Under the pieces are notes generated by a model. It did not search any database. It was not told the origin of the DNA and worked only from the letters and a program-made list of their open reading frames with translations. A program made the translations under genes and the position numbers. From Limnobaculum eriocheiris (lineage in GTDB: Bacteria > Pseudomonadota > Gammaproteobacteria > Enterobacterales > Enterobacteriaceae), in the NCBI RefSeq assembly GCF_021010575.1, contig NZ_JAJNAG010000013.1:1-64000 (forward strand): a stretch of DNA of 64,000 nucleotides. The letters run 5' to 3'. Positions 9,268 to 20,276 of the stretch are shown piece by piece; position 1 is the stretch's first letter, and each line of letters begins with the position of its first letter.

Positions 9268-10452
9268 TTGAGTAAGACAGCGCTACTGGTTCTGGAAGAC
9301 GGAACCCAATTTCATGGTCGGGCCATCGGGGCCAAAGGGGTGGCAATTGGGGAAGTTGTTTTTAATACCTCAATGACCGGTTATCAAGAAATCCTTACTG
9401 ACCCATCTTATTCCCGCCAAATTGTTACTCTTACTTATCCCCATATTGGAAATGTCGGCACGAACTCTTCAGATGAAGAATCCGCTTCAGTTCATGCTCA
9501 GGGATTAATCATTCGTGATTTGCCGCTGATTGCCAGTAACTACCGCAATCAGGAAGGATTGTCCGAATACCTGAAACGCCACAATATCGTTGCTATTGCT
9601 GATATTGACACTCGCAAATTGACTCGCTTACTCAGAGAGAAAGGGGCACAAAACGGCTGCATAATTGTCGGTGACCAACCGGACGCTCAACTGGCGCTGG
9701 AAAAAGCACGCGCTTTCCCGGGGCTGAAGGGAATGGATTTAGCCAAAGAAGTGACAACCAAAGAGTCCTACCGTTGGGCTCAGGGCAGTTGGACGCTGGA
9801 AAATGATTTACCTGCGGTAAAAAATGACAGTGAGTTGCCTTATCACGTTGTGGCTTATGACTATGGTGTAAAACGTAATATTCTCAGAATGCTGGTGGAT
9901 CGCGGTTGTCGCCTGACGGTGGTTCCGGCACAAACCCCTGCGGAAGAAGTTCTGAAACTGAATCCGGATGGTGTGTTCCTGTCGAACGGACCGGGAGATC
10001 CGGCACCTTGTGACTATGCAATTAAGGCTATCAGCCAGTTACTGAAAACGGATATTCCGGTATTCGGTATCTGTCTGGGGCACCAGTTGCTGGCTTTGGC
10101 TTCCGGCGCTGAAACCATCAAAATGAAATTTGGTCATCACGGGGGGAACCACCCGGTGAAAGATCTTGATGCAAATAGCGTTATGATCACTGCACAAAAC
10201 CATGGTTTCGCGGTCGATGAATTCTCCTTACCTCCTAATTTACGCATTACTCATAAGTCTTTGTTTGATGGAACATTGCAGGGTATCCATCGTACCGATA
10301 AAGCGGCGTTTAGTTTTCAGGGGCACCCGGAAGCCAGTCCGGGGCCACATGATGCGGCACCGTTGTTCGACCACTTTATCGAACTGATTGAATCTTATCG
10401 TTCTACCGCTAAAAATAAATCAGGAGCCTTGAGCCATGCCAAAACGTACTGA
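9268..10452 (+). CDS. carA: Carbamoyl-phosphate synthase small (glutaminase) subunit
   Basis: CarA hydrolyses glutamine and passes ammonia to CarB for carbamoyl phosphate, the precursor of arginine and pyrimidines. The class I amidotransferase nucleophile is Cys269 in GICLGHQLL, with the partner His/Glu in [10 protein letters not shown]. The start is TTG at 9268 behind TAGGAGGGTG, as in E. coli. The protein has 394 residues against 382 in E. coli. The extra C-terminal tail [12 protein letters not shown] is read through the carB ribosome site and the first 17 bases of carB. Confidence 0.97.
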   Translation: MSKTALLVLEDGTQFHGRAIGAKGVAIGEVVFNTSMTGYQEILTDPSYSRQIVTLTYPHIGNVGTNSSDEESASVHAQGLIIRDLPLIASNYRNQEGLSEYLKRHNIVAIADIDTRKLTRLLREKGAQNGCIIVGDQPDAQLALEKARAFPGLKGMDLAKEVTTKESYRWAQGSWTLENDLPAVKNDSELPYHVVAYDYGVKRNILRMLVDRGCRLTVVPAQTPAEEVLKLNPDGVFLSNGPGDPAPCDYAIKAISQLLKTDIPVFGICLGHQLLALASGAETIKMKFGHHGGNHPVKDLDANSVMITAQNHGFAVDEFSLPPNLRITHKSLFDGTLQGIHRTDKAAFSFQGHPEASPGPHDAAPLFDHFIELIESYRSTAKNKSGALSHAKTY

Positions 10453-13400
10453 TATAAAAAGCATCCTGATTCTTGGTGCCGGCCCGATTGTTATTGGTCA
10501 GGCTTGTGAGTTTGACTACTCCGGTGCTCAGGCCTGTAAAGCACTGCGTGAGGAAGGGTATCGGGTGATTCTGGTGAACTCTAACCCGGCCACCATCATG
10601 ACTGACCCGGAAATGGCTGATGCAACCTATATCGAACCTATCCAGTGGGAAGTAGTACGCAAAATCATTGAAAAAGAACGTCCGGATGCAGTTCTGCCTA
10701 CCATGGGAGGACAAACCGCCCTTAACTGTGCGCTGGAACTGGAGCGCAAGGGTGTACTGGATGAATTCGGTGTCACCATGATCGGTGCCACCGCCGATGC
10801 TATCGATAAAGCAGAAGATCGCCAGCGCTTTGATAAGGCGATGAAAAAGATTGGTCTTGATACGGCGCGTTCCGGTATTGCCCATAATATGGAAGAAGCC
10901 TATGCGGTGGCTGCGGATGTGGGGTTCCCCTGCATTATTCGTCCGTCATTCACCATGGGGGGAACCGGTGGCGGTATCGCTTATAACCGCGAAGAGTTTG
11001 AAGAGATCTGCGAACGCGGACTGGACCTTTCTCCAACGAAAGAGCTGCTGATTGATGAGTCGCTGATTGGCTGGAAAGAGTATGAGATGGAAGTGGTTCG
11101 GGACAAGAACGATAACTGTATTATCGTCTGCTCCATCGAAAACTTTGACGCTATGGGTATTCACACCGGTGACTCAATTACCGTAGCGCCAGCGCAAACC
11201 CTGACTGATAAAGAGTATCAGATCATGCGTAACGCCTCGATGGCAGTACTGCGTGAGATTGGTGTGGAAACCGGTGGTTCAAACGTACAGTTCTCGGTGA
11301 ATCCTAAAAATGGTCGGCTGATCGTTATCGAAATGAACCCGCGGGTGTCCCGCTCTTCAGCGTTGGCCTCTAAAGCAACGGGTTTCCCGATTGCCAAAAT
11401 TGCCGCCAAACTGGCGGTTGGTTACACCCTTGATGAGCTGATGAATGATATTACCGGCGGCAGAACACCGGCATCATTCGAACCTTCCATTGACTATGTT
11501 GTGACAAAAATTCCTCGCTTTAACTTTGAGAAGTTTGCCGGTGCCAATGACCGCCTGACGACTCAGATGAAATCCGTCGGGGAAGTGATGGCAATTGGTC
11601 GTACCCAACAGGAATCACTGCAAAAAGCATTGCGTGGTCTTGAAGTTGGAGCCAGTGGATTTGATCCTAAAGTGAGTCTGGATGACCCGGAAGCGTTGAC
11701 CCGAATTCGTCGTGAACTGAAAGAAGCAGGTGCCGAGCGTATCTGGTATGTTGCTGACGCATTCCGTGCAGGCATGTCAGTGGACGGCATCTTTAACCTG
11801 ACCAACATTGACCGCTGGTTCCTGGTTCAGATTGAAGAGCTGGTTCGTCTGGAAGAGCAGGTGGCTGAACGCGGCATTAACGGCCTGGACTATGATTTTA
11901 TGCGCCTGCTGAAGCGTAAAGGCTTTGCCGATGCGCGTCTGGCTAAACTGGTTGGCTTCTCAGAAGCAGAAGTGCGTAAGTTGCGCTATAAGCACGGTAT
12001 TTATCCGGTATATAAGCGGGTAGATACCTGTGCGGCGGAGTTCGCCACGGATACCGCCTATATGTACTCAACCTATGAAGATGAGTGTGAGGCTAACCCA
12101 ACCAATGACCGCCCAAAAATTATGGTGCTGGGCGGTGGTCCAAACCGCATTGGGCAGGGGATTGAGTTTGACTACTGCTGCGTTCATGCTTCGCTGGCAC
12201 TGCGCGAAGACGGTTATGAAACCATCATGGTCAACTGCAACCCTGAAACGGTTTCAACGGACTATGATACTTCGGATCGTCTCTATTTTGAACCGGTTAC
12301 CTTAGAAGATGTACTGGAAATTGTACGGGTCGAGCAACCTGCCGGTGTTATCGTGCAATATGGTGGCCAAACCCCATTAAAACTGGCTCGTTCATTAGAA
12401 GCTGCCGGTGTGCCAATTATTGGTACCTCGCCGGATGCCATAGACCGGGCAGAAGATCGCGAGCGCTTCCAGCAGGCGGTTCATCGCCTGGGCTTGAAAC
12501 AACCGGCAAACGCAACGGTATCTGCTATTGAAATGGCAGTAGATAAAGCCGCCGGTATCGGTTATCCGCTGGTGGTTCGACCTTCTTATGTGCTGGGCGG
12601 ACGGGCGATGGAAATCGTCTATGATGAAGCCGACCTGCGTCGTTACTTCCAGACGGCGGTTAGCGTTTCCAACGATGCACCAGTACTGCTGGATCGCTTT
12701 TTGGATGATGCGATAGAAGTTGACGTTGATGCTATCTGTGACGGTGAACGTGTGCTGATTGGTGGCATTATGGAGCACATCGAGCAAGCGGGTGTACACT
12801 CCGGTGACTCTGCCTGTTCTTTACCTGCCTATACCCTAAATCAGGATATTCAGGACGAAATGCGCAGACAGGTTGAAAAACTGGCGTTTGAACTCTGTGT
12901 CCGTGGCTTAATGAACGTGCAGTTTGCGGTAAAAGGAGAGGATGTTTATCTGATTGAGGTTAACCCTCGGGCCGCTCGTACCGTACCTTTTGTCTCTAAG
13001 GCAACCGGTGTACCGCTGGCAAAAGTAGCTGCACGGGTGATGGCGGGTAAATCACTGCTGGAGCAAGGCGTAACCAAAGAAGTGATCCCGCCTTACTATT
13101 CGGTAAAAGAAGTGGTGTTGCCATTCAACAAATTCCCGGGAGTAGACCCCATTCTGGGGCCAGAAATGCGTTCGACGGGTGAAGTGATGGGCGTTGGCCG
13201 CAGCTTTGCTGAAGCCTTCTCTAAGGCGATGCTGGGCAGTAGTCCAAACCGTATCCCACGCGGTCGCGCATTACTGTCGGTACGCGAAGGGGATAAGGCT
13301 CGAGTGGTGGATTTAGCCGCCAAGCTGCTGAAACAGGGCTTTGATCTGGATGCAACTCACGGTACAGCAGTGGTGTTAGGCGAAGCGGGAATAAACCCCC

Positions 13401-13657
13401 GTCTGGTGAATAAGGTACATGAAGGCCGCCCGCACATTCAGGACAGGATTAAGAATGGGGAGTATAACTACATTGTTAACACTACCGAAGGGCGTCAGGC
13501 CATTGAGGACTCTAAGTTGATTCGCCGCAGTGCGCTTCAGTATAAAGTCCACTATGACACCACGCTAAACGGCGGTTTTGCGACCACGATGGCGATGAAT
13601 GCGGACCCTACGGAGAAAGTGATTTCCGTTCAGGAGATGCATCAGTTGTTGAAGTAG
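10436..13657 (+). CDS. carB: Carbamoyl-phosphate synthase large subunit
   Basis: CarB makes carbamoyl phosphate from bicarbonate, ammonia and two ATP. The 1073 residues match E. coli in length and hold two homologous ATP-grasp halves. The first half starts [19 protein letters not shown] and the second [17 protein letters not shown] near residue 560. The C-terminal allosteric domain, bound by UMP and ornithine in E. coli, is about residues 935-1073. The ATG lies inside carA (17-base overlap), behind CAGGAG, so the two subunits are probably translationally coupled. Confidence 0.99.
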   Translation: MPKRTDIKSILILGAGPIVIGQACEFDYSGAQACKALREEGYRVILVNSNPATIMTDPEMADATYIEPIQWEVVRKIIEKERPDAVLPTMGGQTALNCALELERKGVLDEFGVTMIGATADAIDKAEDRQRFDKAMKKIGLDTARSGIAHNMEEAYAVAADVGFPCIIRPSFTMGGTGGGIAYNREEFEEICERGLDLSPTKELLIDESLIGWKEYEMEVVRDKNDNCIIVCSIENFDAMGIHTGDSITVAPAQTLTDKEYQIMRNASMAVLREIGVETGGSNVQFSVNPKNGRLIVIEMNPRVSRSSALASKATGFPIAKIAAKLAVGYTLDELMNDITGGRTPASFEPSIDYVVTKIPRFNFEKFAGANDRLTTQMKSVGEVMAIGRTQQESLQKALRGLEVGASGFDPKVSLDDPEALTRIRRELKEAGAERIWYVADAFRAGMSVDGIFNLTNIDRWFLVQIEELVRLEEQVAERGINGLDYDFMRLLKRKGFADARLAKLVGFSEAEVRKLRYKHGIYPVYKRVDTCAAEFATDTAYMYSTYEDECEANPTNDRPKIMVLGGGPNRIGQGIEFDYCCVHASLALREDGYETIMVNCNPETVSTDYDTSDRLYFEPVTLEDVLEIVRVEQPAGVIVQYGGQTPLKLARSLEAAGVPIIGTSPDAIDRAEDRERFQQAVHRLGLKQPANATVSAIEMAVDKAAGIGYPLVVRPSYVLGGRAMEIVYDEADLRRYFQTAVSVSNDAPVLLDRFLDDAIEVDVDAICDGERVLIGGIMEHIEQAGVHSGDSACSLPAYTLNQDIQDEMRRQVEKLAFELCVRGLMNVQFAVKGEDVYLIEVNPRAARTVPFVSKATGVPLAKVAARVMAGKSLLEQGVTKEVIPPYYSVKEVVLPFNKFPGVDPILGPEMRSTGEVMGVGRSFAEAFSKAMLGSSPNRIPRGRALLSVREGDKARVVDLAAKLLKQGFDLDATHGTAVVLGEAGINPRLVNKVHEGRPHIQDRIKNGEYNYIVNTTEGRQAIEDSKLIRRSALQYKVHYDTTLNGGFATTMAMNADPTEKVISVQEMHQLLK

Positions 13658-13675
13658 TTAATAGCAATGAGTTTG

Positions 13676-13709
13676 GCTATTCAGCCCTATATTCATAGGG
13701 CTGAATAGC
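13676..13709. repeat. 15-bp perfect inverted repeat after carB
   Basis: GCTATTCAGCCCTAT, loop ATTC, then its exact complement, 19 bases after the carB stop. No T-run follows on either strand. It may protect the 3' end or act in rho-dependent termination. The rest of 13710-14001 is non-coding; TATAAT at 13867-13872 is a possible -10 for yjjP, but no good -35 accompanies it. Confidence 0.7.
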
Positions 13710-14001
13710 GCTCTTGACCTTAACGCCCTTTGTCCGGCCACAGGCTCAAGGGCTAATTTATACACTTTACTGTTAGTAGACGAAACTTACGCCAGACTAA
13801 ATCTTCATTGCCCCAGGTGCTGTGGCAATTAGCCACTTTGATAATCTGCATCTAAACTTGAAAAACTATAATAAACAGTAACTGAGCGTTTGAAGCGGTT
13901 CAAAAATCAGTGTTATTCTAGCTGGTACTTTTGAAAGTCCGGCAAACGGTAGGGTTATCCGTTTATTTCCTCTCTCTCTATTTCACTCGGGTAAACATAA
14001 A

Positions 14002-14781
14002 GTGGAATTTGATAAAGTCCATCAACGCCAGCGGGAGATCACCCGTTTGTGTATACAGTGTGCGCTGTTATTACTACAGCACGGTGCGGAAAGTATGTTG
14101 GTCGAGCAGCTTTCTACTCGCCTTGGTAAAGCGCTGGGGGTTGATGAAGTAGAAAGTTCTATTTCAGCAAATGCCATTGTGCTGAGTACTATCTATAAAG
14201 GACACTGTCTTACCTCTACACGTAAAAATGTCGATCGCGGCATAAATATGCATGTAGTAACCGAAGTTCAGCGAATAGTGATATTAACTGAGCATCGTTT
14301 ATTAGGCATTGATGAAGTAGAAAAACGGTTAAACCATATTAAACCTTTACGCTATCCACGTTGGTTAATGGTGTTGATGGTGGGGTTATCCTGCGCCAGC
14401 TTCTGTAAACTGGCCGGTGGTGGCTGGGATGCCGTGCTGGCTACGCTATTAGCCAGCGGTGTAGCGATGTATTCCCGTCAGGTTATCACCTCTTTTCAGA
14501 TTAACCCGCTTATCAACTTCTTTGCCACTGCTTTTGTGGCAACCACCGTTGCTGGCTGGTTAGTGAACTGGATGGATATTGATAAAGCCTCCATTGCCAT
14601 GGCTTCCAGCGTGTTATTGCTGGTTCCCGGCTTTCCATTGATTAACTCGGTGGCGGATATGTTTAAAGGGCATATTAATACCGGCATTGCCCGTTGGGCG
14701 ATGGCCAGCCTGCTGACCCTTTCAACCTGTATCGGGGTTGTGGTGGCGATAACCGTCTGGGGATTTCGGAACTGGCTATGA
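14002..14781 (+). CDS. yjjP: YjjP, ThrE-family exporter subunit
   Basis: YjjP and YjjB together resemble a split ThrE-type exporter, reported in E. coli to move succinate out of the cell. The 259-residue protein has a soluble N-terminal half with [15 protein letters not shown] and [19 protein letters not shown]. Five hydrophobic segments follow from about residue 122, including [19 protein letters not shown]. The start is GTG at 14002 with a poor ribosome site, chosen by alignment with the 256-residue E. coli protein. Its ATGA overlap with yjjB supports one complex. In E. coli the pair is far from carB/folA. Confidence 0.9.
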   Translation: MEFDKVHQRQREITRLCIQCALLLLQHGAESMLVEQLSTRLGKALGVDEVESSISANAIVLSTIYKGHCLTSTRKNVDRGINMHVVTEVQRIVILTEHRLLGIDEVEKRLNHIKPLRYPRWLMVLMVGLSCASFCKLAGGGWDAVLATLLASGVAMYSRQVITSFQINPLINFFATAFVATTVAGWLVNWMDIDKASIAMASSVLLLVPGFPLINSVADMFKGHINTGIARWAMASLLTLSTCIGVVVAITVWGFRNWL

Positions 14782-15242
14782 ACCTGATATTAACGCTTAT
14801 CGAAAATATGTTTCTGGCAGCCATTCCGGCGGTTGGCTTTGCACTGGTGTTTAACGTACCGGTAAAAGCCCTGAAGTATTGCGCATTACTGGGGGCGATA
14901 GGTTACGCCTGCCGCACCATATTAATTTATTATCAGTTTCCTCTGGAGTGGAGCACATTACTGACCTCCATGTTGATTGGCTCTATCGGGATCCGCTGGT
15001 CACGACGTTTTCTGGCCCATCCTAAAGTATTTACCGTTGCTGCGGTGATCCCTATGTTTCCCGGCGTTTTTGCCTATAAGGCAATGATTGCACTGGTAGA
15101 GATCTCCCACAAAGGGTATTCTGCCGAACTGTTTGAAACCATGATTACTTATTTTTTAAGAGCTTCGTTTATCGTTGGCGCATTGTCCATTGGGCTTTCG
15201 TTACCGGCATTGTGGTTGTATCGCCGTAAACCCAGCGTATAA
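14778..15242 (+). CDS. yjjB: YjjB, ThrE-family exporter subunit
   Basis: This is the small membrane partner of YjjP. The 154 residues begin [21 protein letters not shown] and contain four to five membrane segments with the conserved [15 protein letters not shown] block. The ATG at 14778 overlaps the yjjP stop by four bases (ATGA) and matches the E. coli length of 157; an upstream extension to 14694 lies inside yjjP and is unlikely. folA follows 23 bases later and may be co-transcribed. Confidence 0.9.
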   Translation: MNLILTLIENMFLAAIPAVGFALVFNVPVKALKYCALLGAIGYACRTILIYYQFPLEWSTLLTSMLIGSIGIRWSRRFLAHPKVFTVAAVIPMFPGVFAYKAMIALVEISHKGYSAELFETMITYFLRASFIVGALSIGLSLPALWLYRRKPSV

Positions 15243-15265
15243 CTGCCAGTTAGCAGGATGTTGTT

Positions 15266-15751
15266 ATGATTATTAGTCTGATTGCCGCAATGGCGGCAAA
15301 CCGGGTGATTGGTGCTGAGAATGCGATGCCCTGGCATCTTCCCGCCGATCTGGCCTGGTTTAAACAAAATACCCTGAATAAGCCAATAATTATGGGGCGT
15401 AATACCTATCTGTCTATTGGTCGCCCGCTGCCGGGGAGGCTAAATATTGTTATTAGTCGACAGCCTCAAACTGATGAAAGAGTCATCTGGGTTACTTCTC
15501 TGGAACAGGCTATTCAGGCCGCTGGTGAAGTGGAAGAGGTGATGATTATTGGTGGTGGCAGCGTTTATCAGCAGGCATTGGCTCGGGCTGACCGGCTATA
15601 TCTGACCCATATTCATGCCGAACTGGCGGGGGATACCCATTTCCCTGATTATCAGCAAGTTGCCTGGCATCAGGTATTCTCTCAGCATCATGAGGCTGAT
15701 GAAAAGAACCCACATGCTTATCAGTTCGAAATTCTGGAACGGCAAAAGTAA
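15266..15751 (+). CDS. folA: Dihydrofolate reductase
   Basis: FolA reduces dihydrofolate to tetrahydrofolate with NADPH and is the trimethoprim target. The 161 residues contain the active-site segment [13 protein letters not shown] with Trp23 and Asp28 (Trp22 and Asp27 of E. coli). NADPH-binding blocks are [17 protein letters not shown] and [13 protein letters not shown]. The C-terminus FEILERQ is as in E. coli. It lies convergent to apaH; only a short hairpin with no T-run (15760-15780) separates them. Confidence 0.98.
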   Translation: MIISLIAAMAANRVIGAENAMPWHLPADLAWFKQNTLNKPIIMGRNTYLSIGRPLPGRLNIVISRQPQTDERVIWVTSLEQAIQAAGEVEEVMIIGGGSVYQQALARADRLYLTHIHAELAGDTHFPDYQQVAWHQVFSQHHEADEKNPHAYQFEILERQK

Positions 15752-15789
15752 TGTTTTTAGGCACATCGGAATGATGTGCCGCTTCGGTG

Positions 15790-16623
15790 TTAGCTATTGG
15801 TTTCCGTAGTTTCTGCCAGAGAGTCTTGCTGGAAATACTGTTTATCTTCCCATCTCAGCATGGTGAGTTTTCCTCCCCAGCAGCAGCCAGTATCCAGCGC
15901 GTAAATGCCTTCTGGCGCACCTTTACCTTCCAGTGATGCCCAATGGCCGAAAGCAATTGAGTAGTTTTCAGAAACTGGACCAGAGAGTTCAAACCAGGGT
16001 TTTAACGGCGCGGGTGCTTTTTTGGGTACGTCTTTACAGATCATATCCAGACAGCCGTTTGGATAGCAGTAGCGCATGCGGGTCAGTGCATTAGTGGCGT
16101 AGCGTAATCTGGGTAATCCTGACAGCTCATCGTGCCAGCAGTTAGGTAAATCGCCATACATGGAGTCCAGAAACAGCGGATAGCTATCACTGGAAAGAAT
16201 AGCTTCAATTTCACGGGCGCAGCGTTTGGCAGTTTCAATATCCCACTGAGGGGTAATGCCCGCATGCCCCATGACTAACGCTTTTTCTTCATCTACTTGT
16301 AGTACGGGCTGACGGCGCAACCAGTTGATTAGTTCATCGCAGTCCGGTGCTTCCAGCAGCGTAGTCAGGTTATCTTTTGGTTTATTGCGGCTAATACCGG
16401 CGTAAATGGCCAACAGATGAAGGTCGTGATTGCCCAATACGATACGGGCTGAATCACCCAGCGATCGGACATAGCGCAGTACTTCAAGAGAGTCAGGCCC
16501 TCGCGCAACCAAATCGCCGGTTAACCAAAGGGTATCTGTGGTAGGGTTAAAACTGACTTGCGCCAGCAAAGCCTGTAGTTCCTGAAAACAACCGTGCACA
16601 TCACCGACTAAAAGTGTTGCCAT
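15790..16623 (-). CDS. apaH: Diadenosine tetraphosphatase (symmetrical)
   Basis: ApaH cleaves Ap4A to two ADP, and in enterobacteria also removes Np4 caps from RNA. The 277-residue metallophosphoesterase has the motifs GDVHGC at 7-12, GDLVARGPD near 36-44, LGNHDLHL near 63-70 and GHAGI for the metal centre. It is the last gene of the lptD-surA-pdxA-rsmA-apaG-apaH run on this strand, 34 bases after apaG. Confidence 0.97.
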   Translation of the reverse strand: MATLLVGDVHGCFQELQALLAQVSFNPTTDTLWLTGDLVARGPDSLEVLRYVRSLGDSARIVLGNHDLHLLAIYAGISRNKPKDNLTTLLEAPDCDELINWLRRQPVLQVDEEKALVMGHAGITPQWDIETAKRCAREIEAILSSDSYPLFLDSMYGDLPNCWHDELSGLPRLRYATNALTRMRYCYPNGCLDMICKDVPKKAPAPLKPWFELSGPVSENYSIAFGHWASLEGKGAPEGIYALDTGCCWGGKLTMLRWEDKQYFQQDSLAETTETNS

Positions 16624-16657
16624 AAGCGGGAGCTAACCTTTTTCTTATTGAATTTTT

Positions 16658-17035
16658 TTAGTGAATCAGGGACGGAATCGCCAGGCGGAATACCGGAATC
16701 ACTATCTGAAATGGCTGCCCCATATGATCGATCATATTGTAGTGGCCTTCCATTGTGCCCAGCGGTGTTTCCAGAATGGCGCCGCTGGTATATTGAAACT
16801 CACTGCCTGCCGAAATAATCGGTTGTTCACCAATAACGCCTTCACCCTGAACTTCAGTGTGTTTGCCGTTAGCATTGGTGATTAACCAATATCGACTAAG
16901 AAGCTGTACCTGCTCCCGGCCCAGATTGCGAACTGTCATAGTGTAAGCAAAAACAAAACGCTCTTCATCCGGCAAAGACTGGGCTTCAACATAGAAACTT
17001 TGTGCCTGAATAAAAATTCTGGGTTTATCGATCAC
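16658..17035 (-). CDS. apaG: ApaG domain protein
   Basis: ApaG is a small fibronectin-III-like fold protein of unsettled function (Co2+/Mg2+ phenotype in Salmonella). I start it at GTG (17033-17035), which has AGGAG seven bases upstream and gives exactly 125 residues, the E. coli length. A longer reading into rsmA is not supported. The conserved core is [24 protein letters not shown] and [17 protein letters not shown]. The gap to rsmA is four bases. Confidence 0.95.
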   Translation of the reverse strand: MIDKPRIFIQAQSFYVEAQSLPDEERFVFAYTMTVRNLGREQVQLLSRYWLITNANGKHTEVQGEGVIGEQPIISAGSEFQYTSGAILETPLGTMEGHYNMIDHMGQPFQIVIPVFRLAIPSLIH

Positions 17036-17039
17036 GGTA

Positions 17040-17873
17040 TTACTCCTGTTCAGCCTCCGGCAGTTTAGTGCCTTTGGTTGATAACCAATTTGCCATTTTG
17101 CAATACAGTTCAACAGAGATATTTTCTGCCCGCATGTTCAGGTCTAAACCCAGTTCGGTCAGTTGTTCTGGCGTAAACAGATGGCCCAGACTATTACGGA
17201 TAGTTTTACGTCGTTGATTGAATGCCTCTGTAGTCAGACGGCTCAGGATACGAATATCATCTACAGGATAGGGGATGCTGTCATGCGGAATCAGACGTAC
17301 CACCGCTGAGTCAACTTTTGGCGCAGGGCGGAACGCCGTTGGCGGCACTTCCAGTACCGGGATCACCCGGCAATAATATTGCGCCATTACGCTTAACCGA
17401 CCATAGGTTTTGCTGTTTTCCCCGGCTACCAGTCGGTTAACTACTTCTTTCTGTAACATAAAATGCATGTCACTTATAGCGTTAGTATAGCTGAAAAGAT
17501 GAAACATCAGCGGCGTTGAGATGTTATACGGCAGGTTACCAAACACTCTCAGCGGTTGTCCCATCTCTTTGGCCAGTGCTGCAAAATCAAAGGTCATGGC
17601 GTCTTGCTGATAGATAGTCAGTTTATCTTTCAGCTTGGGATTAATCGCCAGACGAGCAGCCAAATCACGGTCCAGTTCGATAACGGTCATATGTTCTAAC
17701 CGTTCGGCGACCGGTTCGGTTAATGCAGCAAGACCAGGACCAATTTCCAGCATTGCCTGACCCGGCTGTGGATGAATCGCCGAGACGATGCTATCGATCA
17801 CATAAGGATCGCTTAAAAAGTTTTGCCCAAAACGTTTACGGGCAAAGTGGCCCTGATGAACACGATTATTCAT
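17040..17873 (-). CDS. rsmA: 16S rRNA dimethyladenosine transferase
   Basis: RsmA (KsgA) dimethylates A1518 and A1519 of 16S rRNA, a late checkpoint in 30S assembly. The 277 residues show the SAM-binding motif [10 protein letters not shown] near 43-52 and the catalytic NLPYN near 114-118. The N-terminal RKRFGQNFL binds RNA. The ATG lies eight bases inside pdxA, as in related bacteria, which suggests coupled translation. Confidence 0.98.
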   Translation of the reverse strand: MNNRVHQGHFARKRFGQNFLSDPYVIDSIVSAIHPQPGQAMLEIGPGLAALTEPVAERLEHMTVIELDRDLAARLAINPKLKDKLTIYQQDAMTFDFAALAKEMGQPLRVFGNLPYNISTPLMFHLFSYTNAISDMHFMLQKEVVNRLVAGENSKTYGRLSVMAQYYCRVIPVLEVPPTAFRPAPKVDSAVVRLIPHDSIPYPVDDIRILSRLTTEAFNQRRKTIRNSLGHLFTPEQLTELGLDLNMRAENISVELYCKMANWLSTKGTKLPEAEQE

Positions 17874-18861
17874 TACGATTATTTATTATTTTAATAGCGA
17901 GATTAAGCGCAACGGTAAAACTACCTGCATCGGCAGTACCCGTAGCGGCAAGGTCTAATGCGGTGCCGTGGTCGACAGAGGTCCTGATAAAAGGAAGGCC
18001 CAGCGTGATGTTCACCGCCCGGCCAAATCCCTGATATTTTAAAACAGGTAATCCCTGATCGTGATACATGGCTAATACTGCATCAGCATGTTGTAAATAT
18101 TTAGGTTGAAAGAGGGTGTCTGCCGGAAGTGGCCCCATAAGGTGAATACCCCGTTGGCGCAGCGTTTCCAATACGGGAGAGATAATTTCTATCTCTTCAT
18201 GCCCCATATGACCCCCTTCGCCCGCATGAGGGTTCAGCCCACAAACATAAATTTGCGGGTGCGGAATACCAAACTGAGCGATCAAGTCATGATTCAGAAT
18301 GGTGATGGTTTCCGTCAGGCTCTCAGGCGTAATGGCTGCAGACACGCGGGACAGCGGCAGGTGGGTGGTAACCAGCGCAACCCGTAGCTCTTCCGTTACC
18401 AGCATCATCACAACGCGTTGGCGCTGGCTGCGTTCTGCAAAAAATTCGGTGTGACCGGTAAACGCATGTCCGGCATCATTAATAATGCCTTTATGTACCG
18501 GGCCGGTAATCAGGGCGGCAAATTCACCGCTCAGACAGCCATCACAGGCTCGTGCCAGCGTGTCGATAACGTACTGGCTGTTTTGAACATTAAGCTCCCC
18601 AGGGGTAACCGGGCCACTTAATTTAACCGGTAAAACGGTTAACGTTCCCTTTTCCTGAGGTTGGGGAGCTTGTTCCGGCTGGTAAACACGTAATTGTAAA
18701 GGCAGCCCGAGGAGGGCTGCCCTTTGCTGGAGCAATTCTGGCGCGGCGCAGACCACCAGCTCAACGGGCCATTCCCGCTGGGCCAGTTGAACAATTAAGT
18801 CAGGTCCCACACCGGCAGGTTCTCCCGGTGTGATTACCACGCGTTGAATATTACTGGCCAT
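17866..18861 (-). CDS. pdxA: 4-hydroxythreonine-4-phosphate dehydrogenase
   Basis: PdxA oxidises 4-phosphohydroxy-L-threonine in pyridoxal phosphate synthesis. The 331 residues keep the [14 protein letters not shown]-terminus, the metal-binding GHTEFFAE near 140 and [12 protein letters not shown] near 266, and the C-terminal [11 protein letters not shown]. Its start overlaps the end of surA by 11 bases and its end overlaps rsmA by eight. Confidence 0.98.
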   Translation of the reverse strand: MASNIQRVVITPGEPAGVGPDLIVQLAQREWPVELVVCAAPELLQQRAALLGLPLQLRVYQPEQAPQPQEKGTLTVLPVKLSGPVTPGELNVQNSQYVIDTLARACDGCLSGEFAALITGPVHKGIINDAGHAFTGHTEFFAERSQRQRVVMMLVTEELRVALVTTHLPLSRVSAAITPESLTETITILNHDLIAQFGIPHPQIYVCGLNPHAGEGGHMGHEEIEIISPVLETLRQRGIHLMGPLPADTLFQPKYLQHADAVLAMYHDQGLPVLKYQGFGRAVNITLGLPFIRTSVDHGTALDLAATGTADAGSFTVALNLAIKIINNRNE

Positions 18862-20203
18862 TAGTGCTGGTACTGCTGCTGTTGCTACCGTTCATAATTT
18901 TAACGTAAGCACTGGCGCGAATTTCCTGCATCCAGCCAGGGACTTCTTCAGAGAACTTACGGTTGAACAGCATGCGGTAAGCACGGTCCTTCTGAGCAAC
19001 GTCAGTTTTATCAACCTGACGGGTATCCAACAGTTGGATTAAATGCCAGCCAAATGAAGAGCGAATTGGAGCACTGATCTCATTTTTCTGTAAACGCATT
19101 AGTGCATCACGGAATGCCGGATCAAATACTTCCGGTGAGGACCACCCCATATCGCCACCCTGACGGGCAGAGCCCGGGTCTTCTGAGTATTTGCGAGCCA
19201 TTTCAGCAAAATCTGCTTTTCCGCTGCGAATATCTTCAGCAATGGAGGCTAATTGTGCCTGTGCCTGCTGGTCAGTCACCACAACCGTTGGGCGAATCAG
19301 AATATGGCGGGCATGAACTTCCATAACAGAGATAGACTTCTGCTCACCACGAATGTCGTTTACTTTTAGAATGTGGAAGCCTACGCGAGAACGAATCGGC
19401 CCAATAATGCTGCCTTTCTGGGATGATTGCAGTTCACTGGCAAAAATGGATGGCAGTTCCTGCATTTTCGCCCAACCCATTTTACCGCCTCTCAGCGCCT
19501 GCGGGTCCGCAGAATAGGTTGCAGCCATTTTTCCGAAGTCAGCACCATTTTTTAACTGTTCAACAATTTTCTTTGCCTGTTCATCAGCTTTGTTGACCAG
19601 GTCTGGGCTTGGATTTTCCCCTAAAGGAATCATGATATGGCTCAGGTTCAGCTCTGCGCTGGCGTCTAACTGGTTAGCCATTTGACCGACTAATGCGTCA
19701 ACTTCCTGAGGTAATACGGTAATCCGGCGACGAACTTCGTTATTACGAACTTCACTCATCAGCATCTCTTTACGGATCTGCTCACGATAAGTTTTGTAGT
19801 CCATACCATCGGCGGCAAGGCGAGTTTTTAACTGAGCTACACTCATACGGTTTTGCTGAGCGATATCAGCAATACTTTTATCAAGCTGGGCATCATCAAT
19901 TTTAATACCCATGCTGGTACCTAACTGATTAATGATGCTATCCATAATCAGTCTTTCCGTTATCTGGGTACGTAAGGTTTCGTCATCTGGCAGTTGTTGA
20001 CCAGCGCGGCGAGCCCCATTTTTAACGGAAGACATCATATTATTGACATCGCTTTCTAAAACGACGCCGTTATTGACTATGGCTGCAACGCGGTCAACAT
20101 GCTGTCCCGCAGGTGCAGCAAGTACAGCATGTGAAGCCAACGACATTGATGTGACTGATGCACAGAGCGCCAGACTTGCGGCAAGCGATCTCCAGTTTTT
20201 CAT
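18851..20203 (-). CDS. surA: Periplasmic chaperone / peptidyl-prolyl isomerase SurA
   Basis: SurA escorts outer-membrane beta-barrel proteins, including LptD, across the periplasm. I start at ATG 20203, giving [12 protein letters not shown] as in E. coli (MKNWK), 450 residues and a clear signal peptide. In-frame ATGs a few codons upstream are possible; the full open frame to 20329 would overlap lptD. The N-terminal chaperone domain is followed by two parvulin domains ([10 protein letters not shown] in the second). A Ser/Asn/Thr-rich tail of about 14 residues after AYVKIMN is longer than E. coli and overlaps pdxA. Confidence 0.95.
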   Translation of the reverse strand: MKNWRSLAASLALCASVTSMSLASHAVLAAPAGQHVDRVAAIVNNGVVLESDVNNMMSSVKNGARRAGQQLPDDETLRTQITERLIMDSIINQLGTSMGIKIDDAQLDKSIADIAQQNRMSVAQLKTRLAADGMDYKTYREQIRKEMLMSEVRNNEVRRRITVLPQEVDALVGQMANQLDASAELNLSHIMIPLGENPSPDLVNKADEQAKKIVEQLKNGADFGKMAATYSADPQALRGGKMGWAKMQELPSIFASELQSSQKGSIIGPIRSRVGFHILKVNDIRGEQKSISVMEVHARHILIRPTVVVTDQQAQAQLASIAEDIRSGKADFAEMARKYSEDPGSARQGGDMGWSSPEVFDPAFRDALMRLQKNEISAPIRSSFGWHLIQLLDTRQVDKTDVAQKDRAYRMLFNRKFSEEVPGWMQEIRASAYVKIMNGSNSSSTSTNGQ

Positions 20204-20276
20204 TACTTTTCTCATATAGTCCATCCGCACGGGGCGGTTTATCTTAAAAATAACACCAACGTTTTCACGATAAATA

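Noticed and set aside
12395-12799. 134-codon frame opposite carB
   Set aside because: Shadow of carB; no independent support.
14694-14777. Upstream extension of yjjB
   Set aside because: Lies inside yjjP; the ATG at 14778 with ATGA overlap matches the family length.
15760-15780. Terminator between folA and apaH
   Set aside because: GGCACATC-GGAAT-GATGTGCC forms a stem, but no T-run follows on either strand; function uncertain.
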